Shown one piece after another: positions 1 to 7,551 of a stretch of 19,353 nt of DNA (position 1 is the stretch's first letter; each line of letters begins with the position of its first letter). Position numbers and translations under genes: made by a program. The notes under the pieces were generated by a model that worked only from the letters and a program-made list of their open reading frames with translations, did no database searches and had not been told where the DNA came from. Origin of the DNA: Planctomycetota bacterium (lineage in GTDB: Bacteria > Planctomycetota > UBA11346); contig JAHEDF010000018.1 in assembly GCA_024641365.1 (NCBI GenBank), positions 1 through 19,353 on the forward strand, given 5' to 3'.

Positions 1-820
1 CGGTAAATTCGGTTCTTCTGTTTTGGCTACTGACAATGTAATGTGTGCTGCTGTTTTGGCTAAAGGCACCACTACCATTGAATGTGCCGCTTGTGAACCT
101 GAAGTCGTCGATTTAGCTGACTGTCTTAATAGTATGGGTGCAAAAATTACCGGTGCTGGTAGCCCGCGCATTACTATTCAGGGCGTCCGTCGTCTCAAAG
201 CAGCAAATTGGAACGTCATTCCTGATCGTATTGAAGCTGCCACTTTCGTCATTGCCGGTGCAATAACCCGCTCACCGATAACTATAACTGGCTGTCGCCC
301 CGGACATTTATTAGCGGTGCTGGATGTACTGCGACAAATGCATGTCCATATTGAACGAAAAGCCACGAGCCTAACTGTGGTCCCAGGACAACGCTGGAAA
401 GCTGCTGAAGTGGTTACCTTACCGCATCCTGCTTTCCCAACCGATGCTCAAGCACAAACCATGGCTTTAATGTCATTAGCTGAAGGCACCTCAACTATTA
501 CTGAACGTATTTATCCTGAGCGCTTTATGGCTGCCGCAGAATTAAAACGTATGGGCGCAAAAATCAGCGTAGCTAACGGGCATGCTGTTATTCAAGGTGT
601 TGATAAATTATCTGGCGCCGAAGTTATGGCCAGCGATTTACGCGCCTCTGCCGCCTTAGTAATTGCAGGTCTTGCTGCACAAGGAGAAACACTCATCAGC
701 CGTGTCTATCATATTGATCGCGGTTATGAAAGAATTGAAGAACGACTCCGTAAAATTGGTGCACGCATTACCCGCGTCACATCACAACCAAGCGAAGCGG
801 CGCAGGCAGCGGGCGCCTAA
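1..820 (+). CDS. murA: UDP-N-acetylglucosamine 1-carboxyvinyltransferase (MurA), 5'-partial
   Basis: MurA transfers enolpyruvate from PEP to UDP-GlcNAc in the cytoplasm, the first committed step of peptidoglycan synthesis. The frame is open from base 2, so the gene starts upstream of the window and the TTG at 23 is not its start. About 273 C-terminal residues are visible. Family landmarks are clear: an ENAA-like stretch CAACEPEVVDLADCLNSMGAKITG; FPTDAQAQ at nt 434-457, whose Asp (443-445) matches the general-base Asp305 of E. coli MurA; DLRASAALV, whose Arg (641-643) matches Arg397; and RVYHIDRGYERIEERL from nt 701. The N-terminal half with the reactive Cys (Cys115 in E. coli) lies outside the window, so its presence cannot be checked. 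A short Ala-rich tail follows the last conserved block. The next gene starts 8 nt after the stop, which suggests cotranscription. Confidence 0.97.
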   Translation, partial: GKFGSSVLATDNVMCAAVLAKGTTTIECAACEPEVVDLADCLNSMGAKITGAGSPRITIQGVRRLKAANWNVIPDRIEAATFVIAGAITRSPITITGCRPGHLLAVLDVLRQMHVHIERKATSLTVVPGQRWKAAEVVTLPHPAFPTDAQAQTMALMSLAEGTSTITERIYPERFMAAAELKRMGAKISVANGHAVIQGVDKLSGAEVMASDLRASAALVIAGLAAQGETLISRVYHIDRGYERIEERLRKIGARITRVTSQPSEAAQAAGA

Positions 821-828
821 TAATACTC

Positions 829-1404
829 ATGGCAATTAATTCAACGCCAATAGCAGCATTTGTTGCCGCATTATGCAAGCGTTCGCCGACGCCTGGTGGT
901 GGTGCCGCAGCAGCATTAGCCGCAGCACTCGGCTGTGCGGCTGGTGCCATGGCTGCGCGCTATACGACCGGAGCAAAATATAGCGACGTTGAAGCAGAGG
1001 CTAATGCCTTAGGAAATATTTTACAGCAAGCCGCTGACGATTGTTTACTCAGCGCAGAAGCAGATGCCACCGCTTATGACGCGCTCACCGCTGCACGGAA
1101 AATAAAAGATCAAACCGCAATCGCGACGGCAACCCAAGAAGCGATTGCTGTACCAGCGGATTTATTAGCACGTTGTGCACAACACGCTGCGGGATTGGCA
1201 GGATTTATTGCCACCTGTAATCCGTATTTAGTGTCAGACGTTAAAGTAGGCATTCATTTATTATGTGGCGGCGGACGCGCCGCGTGGCAAACCCTGCTTA
1301 TTAATAAACCGGATGAATCTGTGCTCGCAATTGGGCGCAGTCATTTAGATGCGCTGCAAGCAGCAGAGCATACAGCATTAGGAAATGACGCATGCGTATC
1401 CTAA
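829..1404 (+). CDS. Cyclodeaminase/cyclohydrolase family protein (FTCD_C-like)
   Basis: This is a 191-aa soluble protein resembling the formiminotransferase-cyclodeaminase C-terminal domain (Pfam FTCD_C). The family includes formiminotetrahydrofolate cyclodeaminase and the methenyl-THF cyclohydrolase FchA. The signature is SPTPGGGAAAALAAALG at residues 19-35, the Gly-rich turn after the first helix. It is followed by a helical body with DALTAARKIKD near residue 84, a conserved AVPADLLARCA helix, and NPYLVSDVKVGIHLL near 130-145. Length is close to stand-alone family members (about 200 aa). It probably acts in one-carbon folate metabolism, but the sequence alone does not separate cyclodeaminase from cyclohydrolase. 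The ATG lies 8 nt after murA, and no strong Shine-Dalgarno is visible, so translation may be coupled. Its 3' end overlaps the next gene by 13 nt. Confidence 0.88.
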   Translation: MAINSTPIAAFVAALCKRSPTPGGGAAAALAAALGCAAGAMAARYTTGAKYSDVEAEANALGNILQQAADDCLLSAEADATAYDALTAARKIKDQTAIATATQEAIAVPADLLARCAQHAAGLAGFIATCNPYLVSDVKVGIHLLCGGGRAAWQTLLINKPDESVLAIGRSHLDALQAAEHTALGNDACVS

Positions 1405-2210
1405 TGTTCGCCGTACTATTATCTTCATCAGCTTATCAGACTATTTTAGCAGAAGATACCAAGCCAGTCCTTAATTTAGAGGCCTCAATTGGCGGCGAAA
1501 TCATTCATACCAATGAACTCACCGTTGGTCCCCTAGTGCTGCACGATGTAAAAAGTCGCCCGCAATTAGAAAATAATGTTTTAACTTTTCACGACTGCCA
1601 AGCCTCCGTTTATGGCGGTGTCGCTAAAGGCTCATTAATCGTAGATTTTCAACGCAATCGCATGATTATTAACGCACAATTGGAGAATGCGGACCTCGGT
1701 ACGCTCGTTGCCGCATTTGGCGGTGATGCGAATGTTTATTCAGGGGCAGTCGCTGGAGAAATTGAATTAACGTTCCCAATTGGAAAACCAGAGGAAGCCG
1801 AAGGGCGCGGACGTCTGACCATTACCAATGGCAATTTAATCGAATTATCATTTTTAACGAATTTATTAGTTGGTGATATTACCAATGCACGCAATCAAGA
1901 CCAAGCGGAAGCGACATTCGAATTAATAAATAATGTTGGCGCACAAAAAGACTCGACTATTCGCCTGACCTCGGCACGCGTTGTTATGCCAAAAGGCATT
2001 TTATTAGCCTCCGGTACTATCCAATTAGATGGATCGCTACGCTTATTAGTAATTCCGCGGGTTAAAGGTGGTTTACTTAGTCAAGTTTGGTTTGTTGGAA
2101 AATGGTTTGGCAGTGCTTTAGCATTCGCCAGTAGTCATGTAGCTCGCACCGTCGTTCGCGGCAATCTCAGCAAACCAGTTGTGGTTATTAATCCATTCGC
2201 GAGCAATTAA
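1392..2210 (+). CDS. Exported AsmA-like C-terminal domain protein
   Basis: This 272-aa protein begins with a signal peptide (residues 1-20, hydrophobic FAVLLSSSAYQTILA, likely cleavage before EDTK). The body is beta-rich: residues about 35-215 alternate short strands and turns, with GGVAKGSL, YSGAVAGEIELTFPIG and GRGRLTITNGNL. That pattern is typical of AsmA/DUF3971/TamB-like repeats, where a GxGxLxIxxGxL strand precedes a statement on function loss or gain. The C-terminal block (about 225-268) with GKWFGSALAFASS and VVRGNLSKPVVVINPF also resembles the end of AsmA-like C-terminal regions. Such proteins sit at the inner membrane/periplasm, and larger relatives are implicated in lipid transport or outer membrane assembly; this one is much shorter and the role is unknown. 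An AGGAA at 1380-1384, 7 nt before the ATG, supports the start. It overlaps the upstream gene by 13 nt in another frame, implying an operon with murA. Confidence 0.72.
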   Translation: MRILMFAVLLSSSAYQTILAEDTKPVLNLEASIGGEIIHTNELTVGPLVLHDVKSRPQLENNVLTFHDCQASVYGGVAKGSLIVDFQRNRMIINAQLENADLGTLVAAFGGDANVYSGAVAGEIELTFPIGKPEEAEGRGRLTITNGNLIELSFLTNLLVGDITNARNQDQAEATFELINNVGAQKDSTIRLTSARVVMPKGILLASGTIQLDGSLRLLVIPRVKGGLLSQVWFVGKWFGSALAFASSHVARTVVRGNLSKPVVVINPFASN

Positions 2211-2240
2211 TTATATTCACTCGCATTCACCCGCATTCAC
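2211..2240. repeat. Three-unit 10-bp tandem repeat at a convergent gene end
   Basis: Three adjacent decamers at 2211-2220, 2221-2230 and 2231-2240 all end in TTCAC; the last two differ only at the first base (TCGCATTCAC, CCGCATTCAC). They begin right after the AsmA-like gene stops and cover the stop codon and last codons of the YjbQ gene on the other strand. Small tandem duplication is the simplest explanation. Confidence 0.7.
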
Positions 2241-2655
2241 CAATAACTGTGACAACCACGCGACGACTTCCACCGTCATCGCGATGTTCTCCTAAATAAA
2301 TTCCCTGCCACGTTCCCAATTGTAGGCGACCAGTATTTATTGGGATGAGTACACCAGCACCAAATAATGATGCTTTGACATGCGCTGGCATATCATCATC
2401 GCCTTCAGCATCGTGAACAAAGTACCGAGCCCCATCAGGAATGGCTTCTCTGGTCCAGCGTTCCATATCGGTGCGCACACTAGGATCAGCATTTTCATTA
2501 ATGCTTAAAGAGGCCGATGTATGTTGAATAAAACAATGCACTAAACCGATACGAATTTTTTTTAGATCCGGCACCTGGCTAAAAAGCTCATCGGTAACCA
2601 AATGAAAACCGCGTGGACGCGCGCGTAAACAAACTATGGTTTGGGTCCATGTCAT
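2227..2655 (-). CDS. YjbQ family protein (UPF0047)
   Basis: This is a 142-aa cytoplasmic protein of the YjbQ/UPF0047 family (TIGR00149). Members of this family have been reported to have weak thiamine-phosphate synthase activity, but the main physiological role is not settled. All family blocks are present: HTSASL (45-50) with NENADPSV (53-60), DDDMPAHVKASL (86-97) containing the conserved His, and LGTWQGIYLGEHR (113-125) containing the second conserved His and Glu. Full length for the family. It starts only 2 nt after the UDP-glucose dehydrogenase stop and has no clear Shine-Dalgarno, so translational coupling is likely. A functional link to nucleotide-sugar synthesis is not evident. The last two codons and stop sit in a short decamer repeat, which may have altered the extreme C-terminus. 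Confidence 0.93.
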   Translation of the reverse strand: MTWTQTIVCLRARPRGFHLVTDELFSQVPDLKKIRIGLVHCFIQHTSASLSINENADPSVRTDMERWTREAIPDGARYFVHDAEGDDDMPAHVKASLFGAGVLIPINTGRLQLGTWQGIYLGEHRDDGGSRRVVVTVIGECG

Positions 2656-2657
2656 CG

Positions 2658-4031
2658 TTATTTTGACGATTCATATGCGTTCGATGACTGTCCTTTTTCA
2701 ACAGGAACGCCAATCGGAAATAATTGGATGCCATGCATCAAGGTACGTTTTTCATCATATTGATTCCTACCATCAAATATGACTTTGCCACGCAGTTGTT
2801 GTGCTAAGCGACGGAAATCTGGGCGACGGAATGGTCGCCATTCCGTCATCAAACACAGAACATCGGCGCCTTCGGTCGCTTCATAAGCATCATCGACGTA
2901 TGTTATTCCTGATAAATTTCCTAATGCTCGTTGCGCTTCATGCGTCGCTTTGGGATCAAAGGCGCGCACTTTAGCTCCCCCATCTATGAGTGCTTTAATT
3001 AATTCTAAAGCTGGTGCTTCGCGCACATCGTCTGTATTAGGTTTAAATGCTAATCCCCAAATCGCGATGGTTAATGATTTTAATTCACGGCCAGTAAGTA
3101 CACACCACGCTTGTATCTTTTCTAACATAATGCGTTTTTGCCGCTGATTCACCGCATCTACTTGTTCTAATAAATGCGCTTGATAACCAGCCGCTGCTGC
3201 GGTGTGCACCAAGGCGCGCACATCTTTTGGAAAACAGGAACCGCCATAGCCAACGCCTGGATGTAAAAATTGTAATCCAATGCGTTGATCAGCACCGACA
3301 CCTAATCGTACTTGGCGAACATCAGCACCGACCTTTTCACAAATATTTGATATCTCATTTATAAAACTAATTTTTGTCGCCAACATAGCATTGGCTGCAT
3401 ATTTGGTCATTTCTGCAGAGCGAATATCCATGGTATAAAAACGCAATCCGTTACGAATAAATGGTGCATATAAATCATGCAACAACGCACCTGCTCGATC
3501 ACTGGCAACCCCAACCACCACACGGTCGGGTTTCATAAAATCTTCAACGGCAGAACCTTCTTTTAAAAATTCTGGGTTACTCGCCACATCAAATTCAACG
3601 TACTCCTGTCGCTTCGCTAATTCCTCAGCCACCCACGCTTTAACGCGATCAGCAGTGCCAACTGGAACGGTGCTTTTATCAACGACCACACAATACGAGG
3701 AAATGTGGCGCCCTATATCGCGCGCCGCCGATTCAACATAGGCTAAATTCGCTTCACCAGATACCGACATGGGCGTACCCACACAAATAAATGCGAGTTC
3801 TGCTTGGGCGAGTGCCTCGGCCGCATTGGTGGTAAAATGTAAACGTTCCCCATGCACATTTTCTTCGACTAATTCTTGTAAACCATGTTCATAAATAGGA
3901 ATTTCACCGTCATTAAGTCGAGCAACTTTTGCTGCATCAACATCGACACAGGTCACGTGGTTTCCCATTTCTGCGAAACAGGTCCCCGTCACTAAACCTA
4001 CATATCCCGTCCCAAAGATAGCTACCCGCAT
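2658..4031 (-). CDS. ugd: UDP-glucose 6-dehydrogenase
   Basis: This 457-aa enzyme oxidises UDP-glucose to UDP-glucuronate with two NAD+, supplying surface or exopolysaccharide synthesis in the cytoplasm. The N-terminal Rossmann motif GTGYVG is at residues 7-12, with the acidic residues after the second strand (CVDVD). STVPVGT (120-126) and SNPEFLKEGSAVEDF (151-165) follow. The central helix AEMTKYAANAMLATKISFINEI holds the conserved Lys220 and Asn224. The active-site Cys266 lies in GYGGSCFPKD. The C-terminal UDP-binding domain includes WGLAFKPNTDDVREAP and FDGRNQYD. Length is normal for the bacterial family (about 440-460 aa). An AGGAA 6 nt upstream of the ATG supports the start. GDP-mannose dehydrogenase is a close relative, but the motifs fit UGD better. 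Confidence 0.96.
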   Translation of the reverse strand: MRVAIFGTGYVGLVTGTCFAEMGNHVTCVDVDAAKVARLNDGEIPIYEHGLQELVEENVHGERLHFTTNAAEALAQAELAFICVGTPMSVSGEANLAYVESAARDIGRHISSYCVVVDKSTVPVGTADRVKAWVAEELAKRQEYVEFDVASNPEFLKEGSAVEDFMKPDRVVVGVASDRAGALLHDLYAPFIRNGLRFYTMDIRSAEMTKYAANAMLATKISFINEISNICEKVGADVRQVRLGVGADQRIGLQFLHPGVGYGGSCFPKDVRALVHTAAAAGYQAHLLEQVDAVNQRQKRIMLEKIQAWCVLTGRELKSLTIAIWGLAFKPNTDDVREAPALELIKALIDGGAKVRAFDPKATHEAQRALGNLSGITYVDDAYEATEGADVLCLMTEWRPFRRPDFRRLAQQLRGKVIFDGRNQYDEKRTLMHGIQLFPIGVPVEKGQSSNAYESSK

Positions 4032-4181
4032 AGTCGTTCCTGTTTGAAAACGTCGCTGTTACGATGGTGTTGTGTCAAAGCAGGTATCGTGATTCAAGGC
4101 CCATCCCCTTTCTTTCGAGCTCGTCCTTGCTCCACCACAGCGCTTTCGCTACATCCTAAAACCCGCTGGAGACACATTATT

Positions 4182-5114
4182 ATGCGCTTTTTATTCCCTC
4201 TACTCGCCGCGTTATGGAGCCTATCTGGCCTTATAGCTGCTGAGCAAAATGCTATTGCTCCTGTTGAATTGAGTAAAGTCGTAGCAAGCGATGCCGCCGT
4301 GCGCAAATTGGGTGGTGATATGAAATTTTTAGAGGGCCCTGCTTGGACCAATGCCAATGGTGGGTATCTGCTTTTTAGCGATATTCCATCCAATCAAATA
4401 AAAAAATGGACTGCCAGTGATGGCATTTCGACTTACCGTGAACCAAGCCATAATTCGAATGGCAATATTTTTGATACGGATGGAACGCTAGTAACTTGTC
4501 ATCACTCAGCGCGCGCCGTGACGCGCACATTAGCAGATGGCACCGTTGCCACCTTGGTTGACTCCTACGATGGGAAAAAATTAAATTCACCAAATGATGT
4601 GGCGATTACTAAAGCTGGCATTATCTATTTCACAGATCCCTCTTACGGCGTAAAACCTCCAGCGGTAAAAGAACAAGCTGGTCAATATGTTTATCGCTTT
4701 GATCCGGCAAGTAAAAATATTACTGCTGTTATTACCGACATCGATATGCCCAACGGCATTGTTTTTTCACCAGATGAAAAATTATTATATGTGGCTGATT
4801 CCGGAAAGACTAAAAATATTTTTGTCTATGATGTGCTGGCCGATGGTAACGTCGGTCCGGCAAAAGTTTTTGCCCACATTGATCAAGGAAGTCCAGATGG
4901 CATACGCATGGATACCCAAGGGCGTTTATGGAGTAGTGCGAAAGACGGCGTTCGCATATTTTTGCCAGATGGCACTCATATCGGCACCATCCTGACGCCA
5001 GAATCACCCGCTAATTTATGCTTCGGCGGCAGCGCTGGGAAAACATTATTTATTACGGCTAGAAAATCTTTATATGCCATTGATGTCCTGGTTGGTGATG
5101 CGCACGCTCGCTAA
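4182..5114 (+). CDS. Exported SMP-30/gluconolactonase/LRE family protein
   Basis: A six-bladed beta-propeller of the SMP-30/regucalcin/gluconolactonase family, likely hydrolysing a sugar lactone in the periplasm. The frame is open further upstream to an ATG at 4044, but the start at 4182 is preferred: GGAGA lies 9 nt upstream, and it opens directly into a signal peptide (MRFLFPLLAALWSLSGLIAA, cleavage near residue 20). This gives 310 aa, normal for the family plus leader. The metal and substrate ligands known from human regucalcin are matched: Glu51 in LEGPAW, Asn138 in NSPNDV, Asn191 in MPNGIVFSPDE and Asp239 in SPDGI. FTDPSYG at 150-156 is typical of bacterial gluconolactonases. The gene diverges from ugd and its stop is embedded in a strong stem-loop. 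The exact lactone substrate cannot be read from sequence. Confidence 0.9.
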   Translation: MRFLFPLLAALWSLSGLIAAEQNAIAPVELSKVVASDAAVRKLGGDMKFLEGPAWTNANGGYLLFSDIPSNQIKKWTASDGISTYREPSHNSNGNIFDTDGTLVTCHHSARAVTRTLADGTVATLVDSYDGKKLNSPNDVAITKAGIIYFTDPSYGVKPPAVKEQAGQYVYRFDPASKNITAVITDIDMPNGIVFSPDEKLLYVADSGKTKNIFVYDVLADGNVGPAKVFAHIDQGSPDGIRMDTQGRLWSSAKDGVRIFLPDGTHIGTILTPESPANLCFGGSAGKTLFITARKSLYAIDVLVGDAHAR

Positions 5115-5124
5115 CCAGGACATC
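5082..5124 (+). terminator. Strong stem-loop spanning the stop codon of the SMP-30 gene
   Basis: A perfect 12-bp inverted repeat, GATGTCCTGGTT (5082-5093) and AACCAGGACATC (5113-5124), encloses the last codons and the TAA at 5112-5114. With two G-U pairs the stem extends to 17 bp around a 9-nt loop. There is no immediate T-run (the nearest is about 20 nt on), so it is not a classical intrinsic terminator. It could act as a partial terminator, an mRNA 3'-end stabiliser or a processing site between this gene and the outer membrane protein gene. Confidence 0.5.
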
Positions 5125-5130
5125 GTATCC

Positions 5131-5158
5131 TTTGCCTGTCCGGTTTTTACTGTATATG
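5131..5158 (+). promoter_or_regulatory. Possible promoter for the beta-barrel protein gene
   Basis: TTTGCC (5131-5136) and TATATG (5153-5158) are separated by 16 nt and lie 34 nt before the ATG at 5192. Both hexamers are imperfect. It would allow expression of the outer membrane protein separately from the lactonase gene upstream. Confidence 0.25.
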
Positions 5159-5191
5159 TATGTCGACTCTTTATTAACAAGGAACAATCGT

Positions 5192-5986
5192 ATGAAACTG
5201 CGCTCACTCTCTATTGCTACTTTTTGTACAGCCTTGGGAATCACCTCGATTTATGCCGCAGACGAAGCGGCATCGGACTATTGGGTCCGGGGAATGCCCG
5301 CCGCATGGTTGGTTAATTTCGACGGCAAAACAAATTACAGCACAAACAATGTCGGCAGTGGCGACTCACAGCTCAGCGATTTGGGTCTCGCCAATCAGGA
5401 ATTAGGTTTTGGTTTGGAGGCCGGTGCTAAATTACCTATTTTAGTATCAGTCCATATTGGTGGCTTTATTCAGGAAACTGATGGGGCATTTGCTGGTAAG
5501 AATTTTAATTACGGTGGACAAAACTTTACCAGCGGTTCAAGCTCTGCGAGAATTTCTGATTTGTACATTGAAGCCGATTTACGCCCGCTTGATTTGGATT
5601 TAGTTGGCTGTGCTATTGGCATCGCATATCACGCGATGAACAACGAAGTGACTGTTTCCGGTGGTGGTAATAGCGTAAGTCTGAGCGAAGATTTTCATTT
5701 CCCGGCAATTGCTGTGCGTGCTCATGCTAATTTACCGGCGCTTATTTCACTTGGCGCAGAGCTAAAAGTGCATTGGATGGAAATCAGTTATCTAGATAAT
5801 AAAATAAGTTATTTAGACGCTTCCGCACAAATCACCTATATGCCATGGGAATTGGTCGGCTTCATGGGCGGCTATCGTTTACTATCCAGCAATATTAACT
5901 TCAAAAGCCCAACGGGCGTCAATGCCAGTGCTAAATTAGACCTGTCATTGGGCGGACCATTTCTGGGCGTTATAGCTAAATTTTAA
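5192..5986 (+). CDS. Small beta-barrel outer membrane protein
   Basis: The start at 5192 is chosen because AAGGA sits 8 nt upstream and a signal peptide follows at once (MKLRSLSIATFCTALGITSIYAAD, cleavage near residue 22-23), although the frame is open 60 nt further upstream. The 264-aa product has alternating hydrophobic/polar strands with Gly/aromatic residues throughout: ELGFGLEAGAKL, VSVHIGGFIQ, SDLYIEADLRPL, FPAIAVRAHANL, LGAELKVHWMEI, ASAQITYMPW, GFMGGYRLL and FLGVIAKF. It ends in Phe, the classical C-terminal residue recognised during outer membrane barrel assembly. About 8-10 strands can be counted. The ending (LDLSLGGPFLGVIAKF) is reminiscent of small outer membrane proteins of the TIGR04219 type, but I cannot confirm membership. 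Transport or adhesion function is unknown. Confidence 0.75.
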   Translation: MKLRSLSIATFCTALGITSIYAADEAASDYWVRGMPAAWLVNFDGKTNYSTNNVGSGDSQLSDLGLANQELGFGLEAGAKLPILVSVHIGGFIQETDGAFAGKNFNYGGQNFTSGSSSARISDLYIEADLRPLDLDLVGCAIGIAYHAMNNEVTVSGGGNSVSLSEDFHFPAIAVRAHANLPALISLGAELKVHWMEISYLDNKISYLDASAQITYMPWELVGFMGGYRLLSSNINFKSPTGVNASAKLDLSLGGPFLGVIAKF

Positions 5987-6008
5987 TTGCCGTTTATCGC
6001 AGCGTAAA

Positions 6009-7010
6009 TTACAGCTGCCATTGAGAAGCAAGTTGAGTCGCTTCCGTGGCAGCTTTTGTATTGGGATATTTCTTAATTAAGCTTTTTAATGCCTCAGCCA
6101 TTTGGTTTGCTGCTGGTGGATTTAACTTCACACTATCAGGACCAAATCCAATTTTACTGGCGTGAGCACGAATTCCCGCGAGTGCATTCGCTGCTTTTAA
6201 TTCGGACTGAAAGACTTTATCTTTTTTAAGATCTTTTACCAATTCTACATAAGCATCACCGAGTTCATCACCTTTAAGTAATTTTTCCATGCGCATTGAT
6301 TGTTCATAGGCAAACAACGGTTTTTCAGTGCGCGCCAGAGCAATTTTCTGCATAGTTTTTTCGCTGTAATCAGTCACTTTACCTAATAAATATGCTGCTT
6401 CCTCTTTGGCTTCGGCATCATCGCCAGTTGCCAAAACTCGAAGTGATTTCAAAGTACTGCTCAAATTGGCACTTAAGGCGCCGATTGCTTCTGATTGTTT
6501 TTGGGTTTTTCCATACGAGCGGCCTGCAACCAAAAATCCCGGGCTTTGTTTAATAGCATCTTCTAAAGCCGAATCGAGATTAAACGGACTGCCATCATAA
6601 ACGAGTTTACCTTCATGATTAAATAAGAAGCAGCGCGGAATCCCACTTACCTTCGCCCCTTTTAGGTCGCCTTGATTAATCACAGAAATTTGATCTGAAC
6701 CGCCACGTCCCATGAACACCGACTTCGCTTTTGCCTCGTCAGCATTTTGGCAATGATTTGCAATAATTACTAATTGTTCACGACCATATTTTTCTTGGAG
6801 TTCGCTAATATGCGGGATACTAGCAAGGCATGGTGGACAATTAACGCCCCAGTATTCGAATAAAACGAGACGATTCTTTAATTCGGCGGGGTCAATTGTT
6901 GGACCACTGACGTAGGTTCCTGTTCTCATACCATCCAAGGTTGCCTCTGCGTGAACATATCCGCAAACCAACAATGATAATGTTAAGAGCGACAGTAAGC
7001 GAACAGGCAT
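6009..7010 (-). CDS. Exported TlpA/ResA-like thioredoxin with helical C-terminal domain
   Basis: The frame is open up to 7163, but GGAG at 7019-7022 lies 8 nt before the ATG at 7010 (5 nt before an adjacent ATG at 7013), and both lead straight into a signal peptide (PVRLLSLLTLSLLVCGYVHA). That start gives 333 aa. Residues about 38-150 form a thioredoxin fold of the TlpA type: LVLFEYWGVNCPPCLASIP carries the redox pair Cys58-Pro-Pro-Cys61, and SGIPRCFLF carries the cis-Pro (125). The remaining 170 residues are Lys/Ala/Glu-rich and helical, ending in a TPR-like EALKSLIKKYPNTKAATEA. It probably acts as a periplasmic thiol-disulfide protein; the partner is not shown, and no cytochrome c maturation gene is nearby. 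A further Cys (CQNADE, residue 87) and one beside the cis-Pro (127) are unusual extras. Confidence 0.85.
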   Translation of the reverse strand: MPVRLLSLLTLSLLVCGYVHAEATLDGMRTGTYVSGPTIDPAELKNRLVLFEYWGVNCPPCLASIPHISELQEKYGREQLVIIANHCQNADEAKAKSVFMGRGGSDQISVINQGDLKGAKVSGIPRCFLFNHEGKLVYDGSPFNLDSALEDAIKQSPGFLVAGRSYGKTQKQSEAIGALSANLSSTLKSLRVLATGDDAEAKEEAAYLLGKVTDYSEKTMQKIALARTEKPLFAYEQSMRMEKLLKGDELGDAYVELVKDLKKDKVFQSELKAANALAGIRAHASKIGFGPDSVKLNPPAANQMAEALKSLIKKYPNTKAATEATQLASQWQL

Positions 7011-7192
7011 CATGTGGACTCCACAAGGTGGTAGTTGTGATTTTGGACCAGGTAGGCTGAATCTAATTTGATAAAAACCCGATTGTGCGAAACGAGACGT
7101 CATCAATCTATGCAACTTACTAAGAATACATTTCATAAAATATTGCTGTTTTTTCTTCAGCATATTGATGGATTAAATATGATATCTTAGCC

Positions 7193-7222
7193 AAAAAACG
7201 GCATTACCGGCCGATTAATGCC
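7193..7222 (-). terminator. Intrinsic terminator, minus strand
   Basis: Read on the minus strand, GGCATTA (7222-7216), a 9-nt loop and TAATGCC (7206-7200) form a perfect 7-bp stem, followed after one G by six T (7198-7193). This is the classical layout. It would end transcription coming from the right (the 992-aa and 173-aa genes) before the thioredoxin gene. A second GGCATT at 7232-7237 can pair with the same AATGCC, giving an alternative fold. Confidence 0.7.
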
Positions 7223-7551
7223 ACTGCAGGAGGCATTCTTTGACTTTCTCCGTTGTTGTAAGTGAAGTAAAAATAATCATTTACGCACTTATTTCTATTT
7301 CAAACGTTTGTGATTCGTTTATGAGTTCGTGCCTTATTTATCGTGAACAAGTTGGTTGGTTCTGGTTTAAATGACCTATTTACAATTGCCGACTGATTTT
7401 CCTTAAAAGGTAGCCCCATTGCTTTATCAGGACGCGCTACGGTGCAGCCCGCAACATATGCGATAAATGCACAACGGCATGTGCTAACCGCAAAGTGAAT
7501 TAATATCTGTTAGCATATGCGTGTGCTATTTACATTAATTCACACTACAAA
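7223..7551 (-). other. Structured gene-free stretch with an ORF-like minus frame
   Basis: This gap lies downstream of the 173-aa gene and ahead of the intrinsic terminator on the minus strand. It holds several inverted repeats: a long imperfect hairpin at 7495-7543 (10-bp outer stem GTGAATTAAT/ATTAATTCAC, inner 7-bp stem around TGCG), GCACA/TGTGC at 7469-7484, GTAGC/GCTAC at 7410-7440, and CATGTGCTAAC (7478-7488), which can pair with 7509-7519 instead. One minus frame stays open for 69 codons (7509-7303). An ATG appears only at 7419, giving a 39-aa peptide with no Shine-Dalgarno. The frame reads like real protein (GCTVARPDKAMGLPFKENQ). It may be a 3' UTR or small RNA, a repeat element, or a gene remnant. 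I recognise no family. Confidence 0.45.

Noticed and set aside
4044..4181. 46-residue extension of the SMP-30 protein
   Set aside because: It precedes a perfect signal peptide and Shine-Dalgarno at 4182, and its sequence is not protein-like.
7011..7163. 51-residue N-terminal extension of the thioredoxin-like protein
   Set aside because: It would bury the signal peptide; a Shine-Dalgarno exists only before the internal ATGs at 7013/7010.
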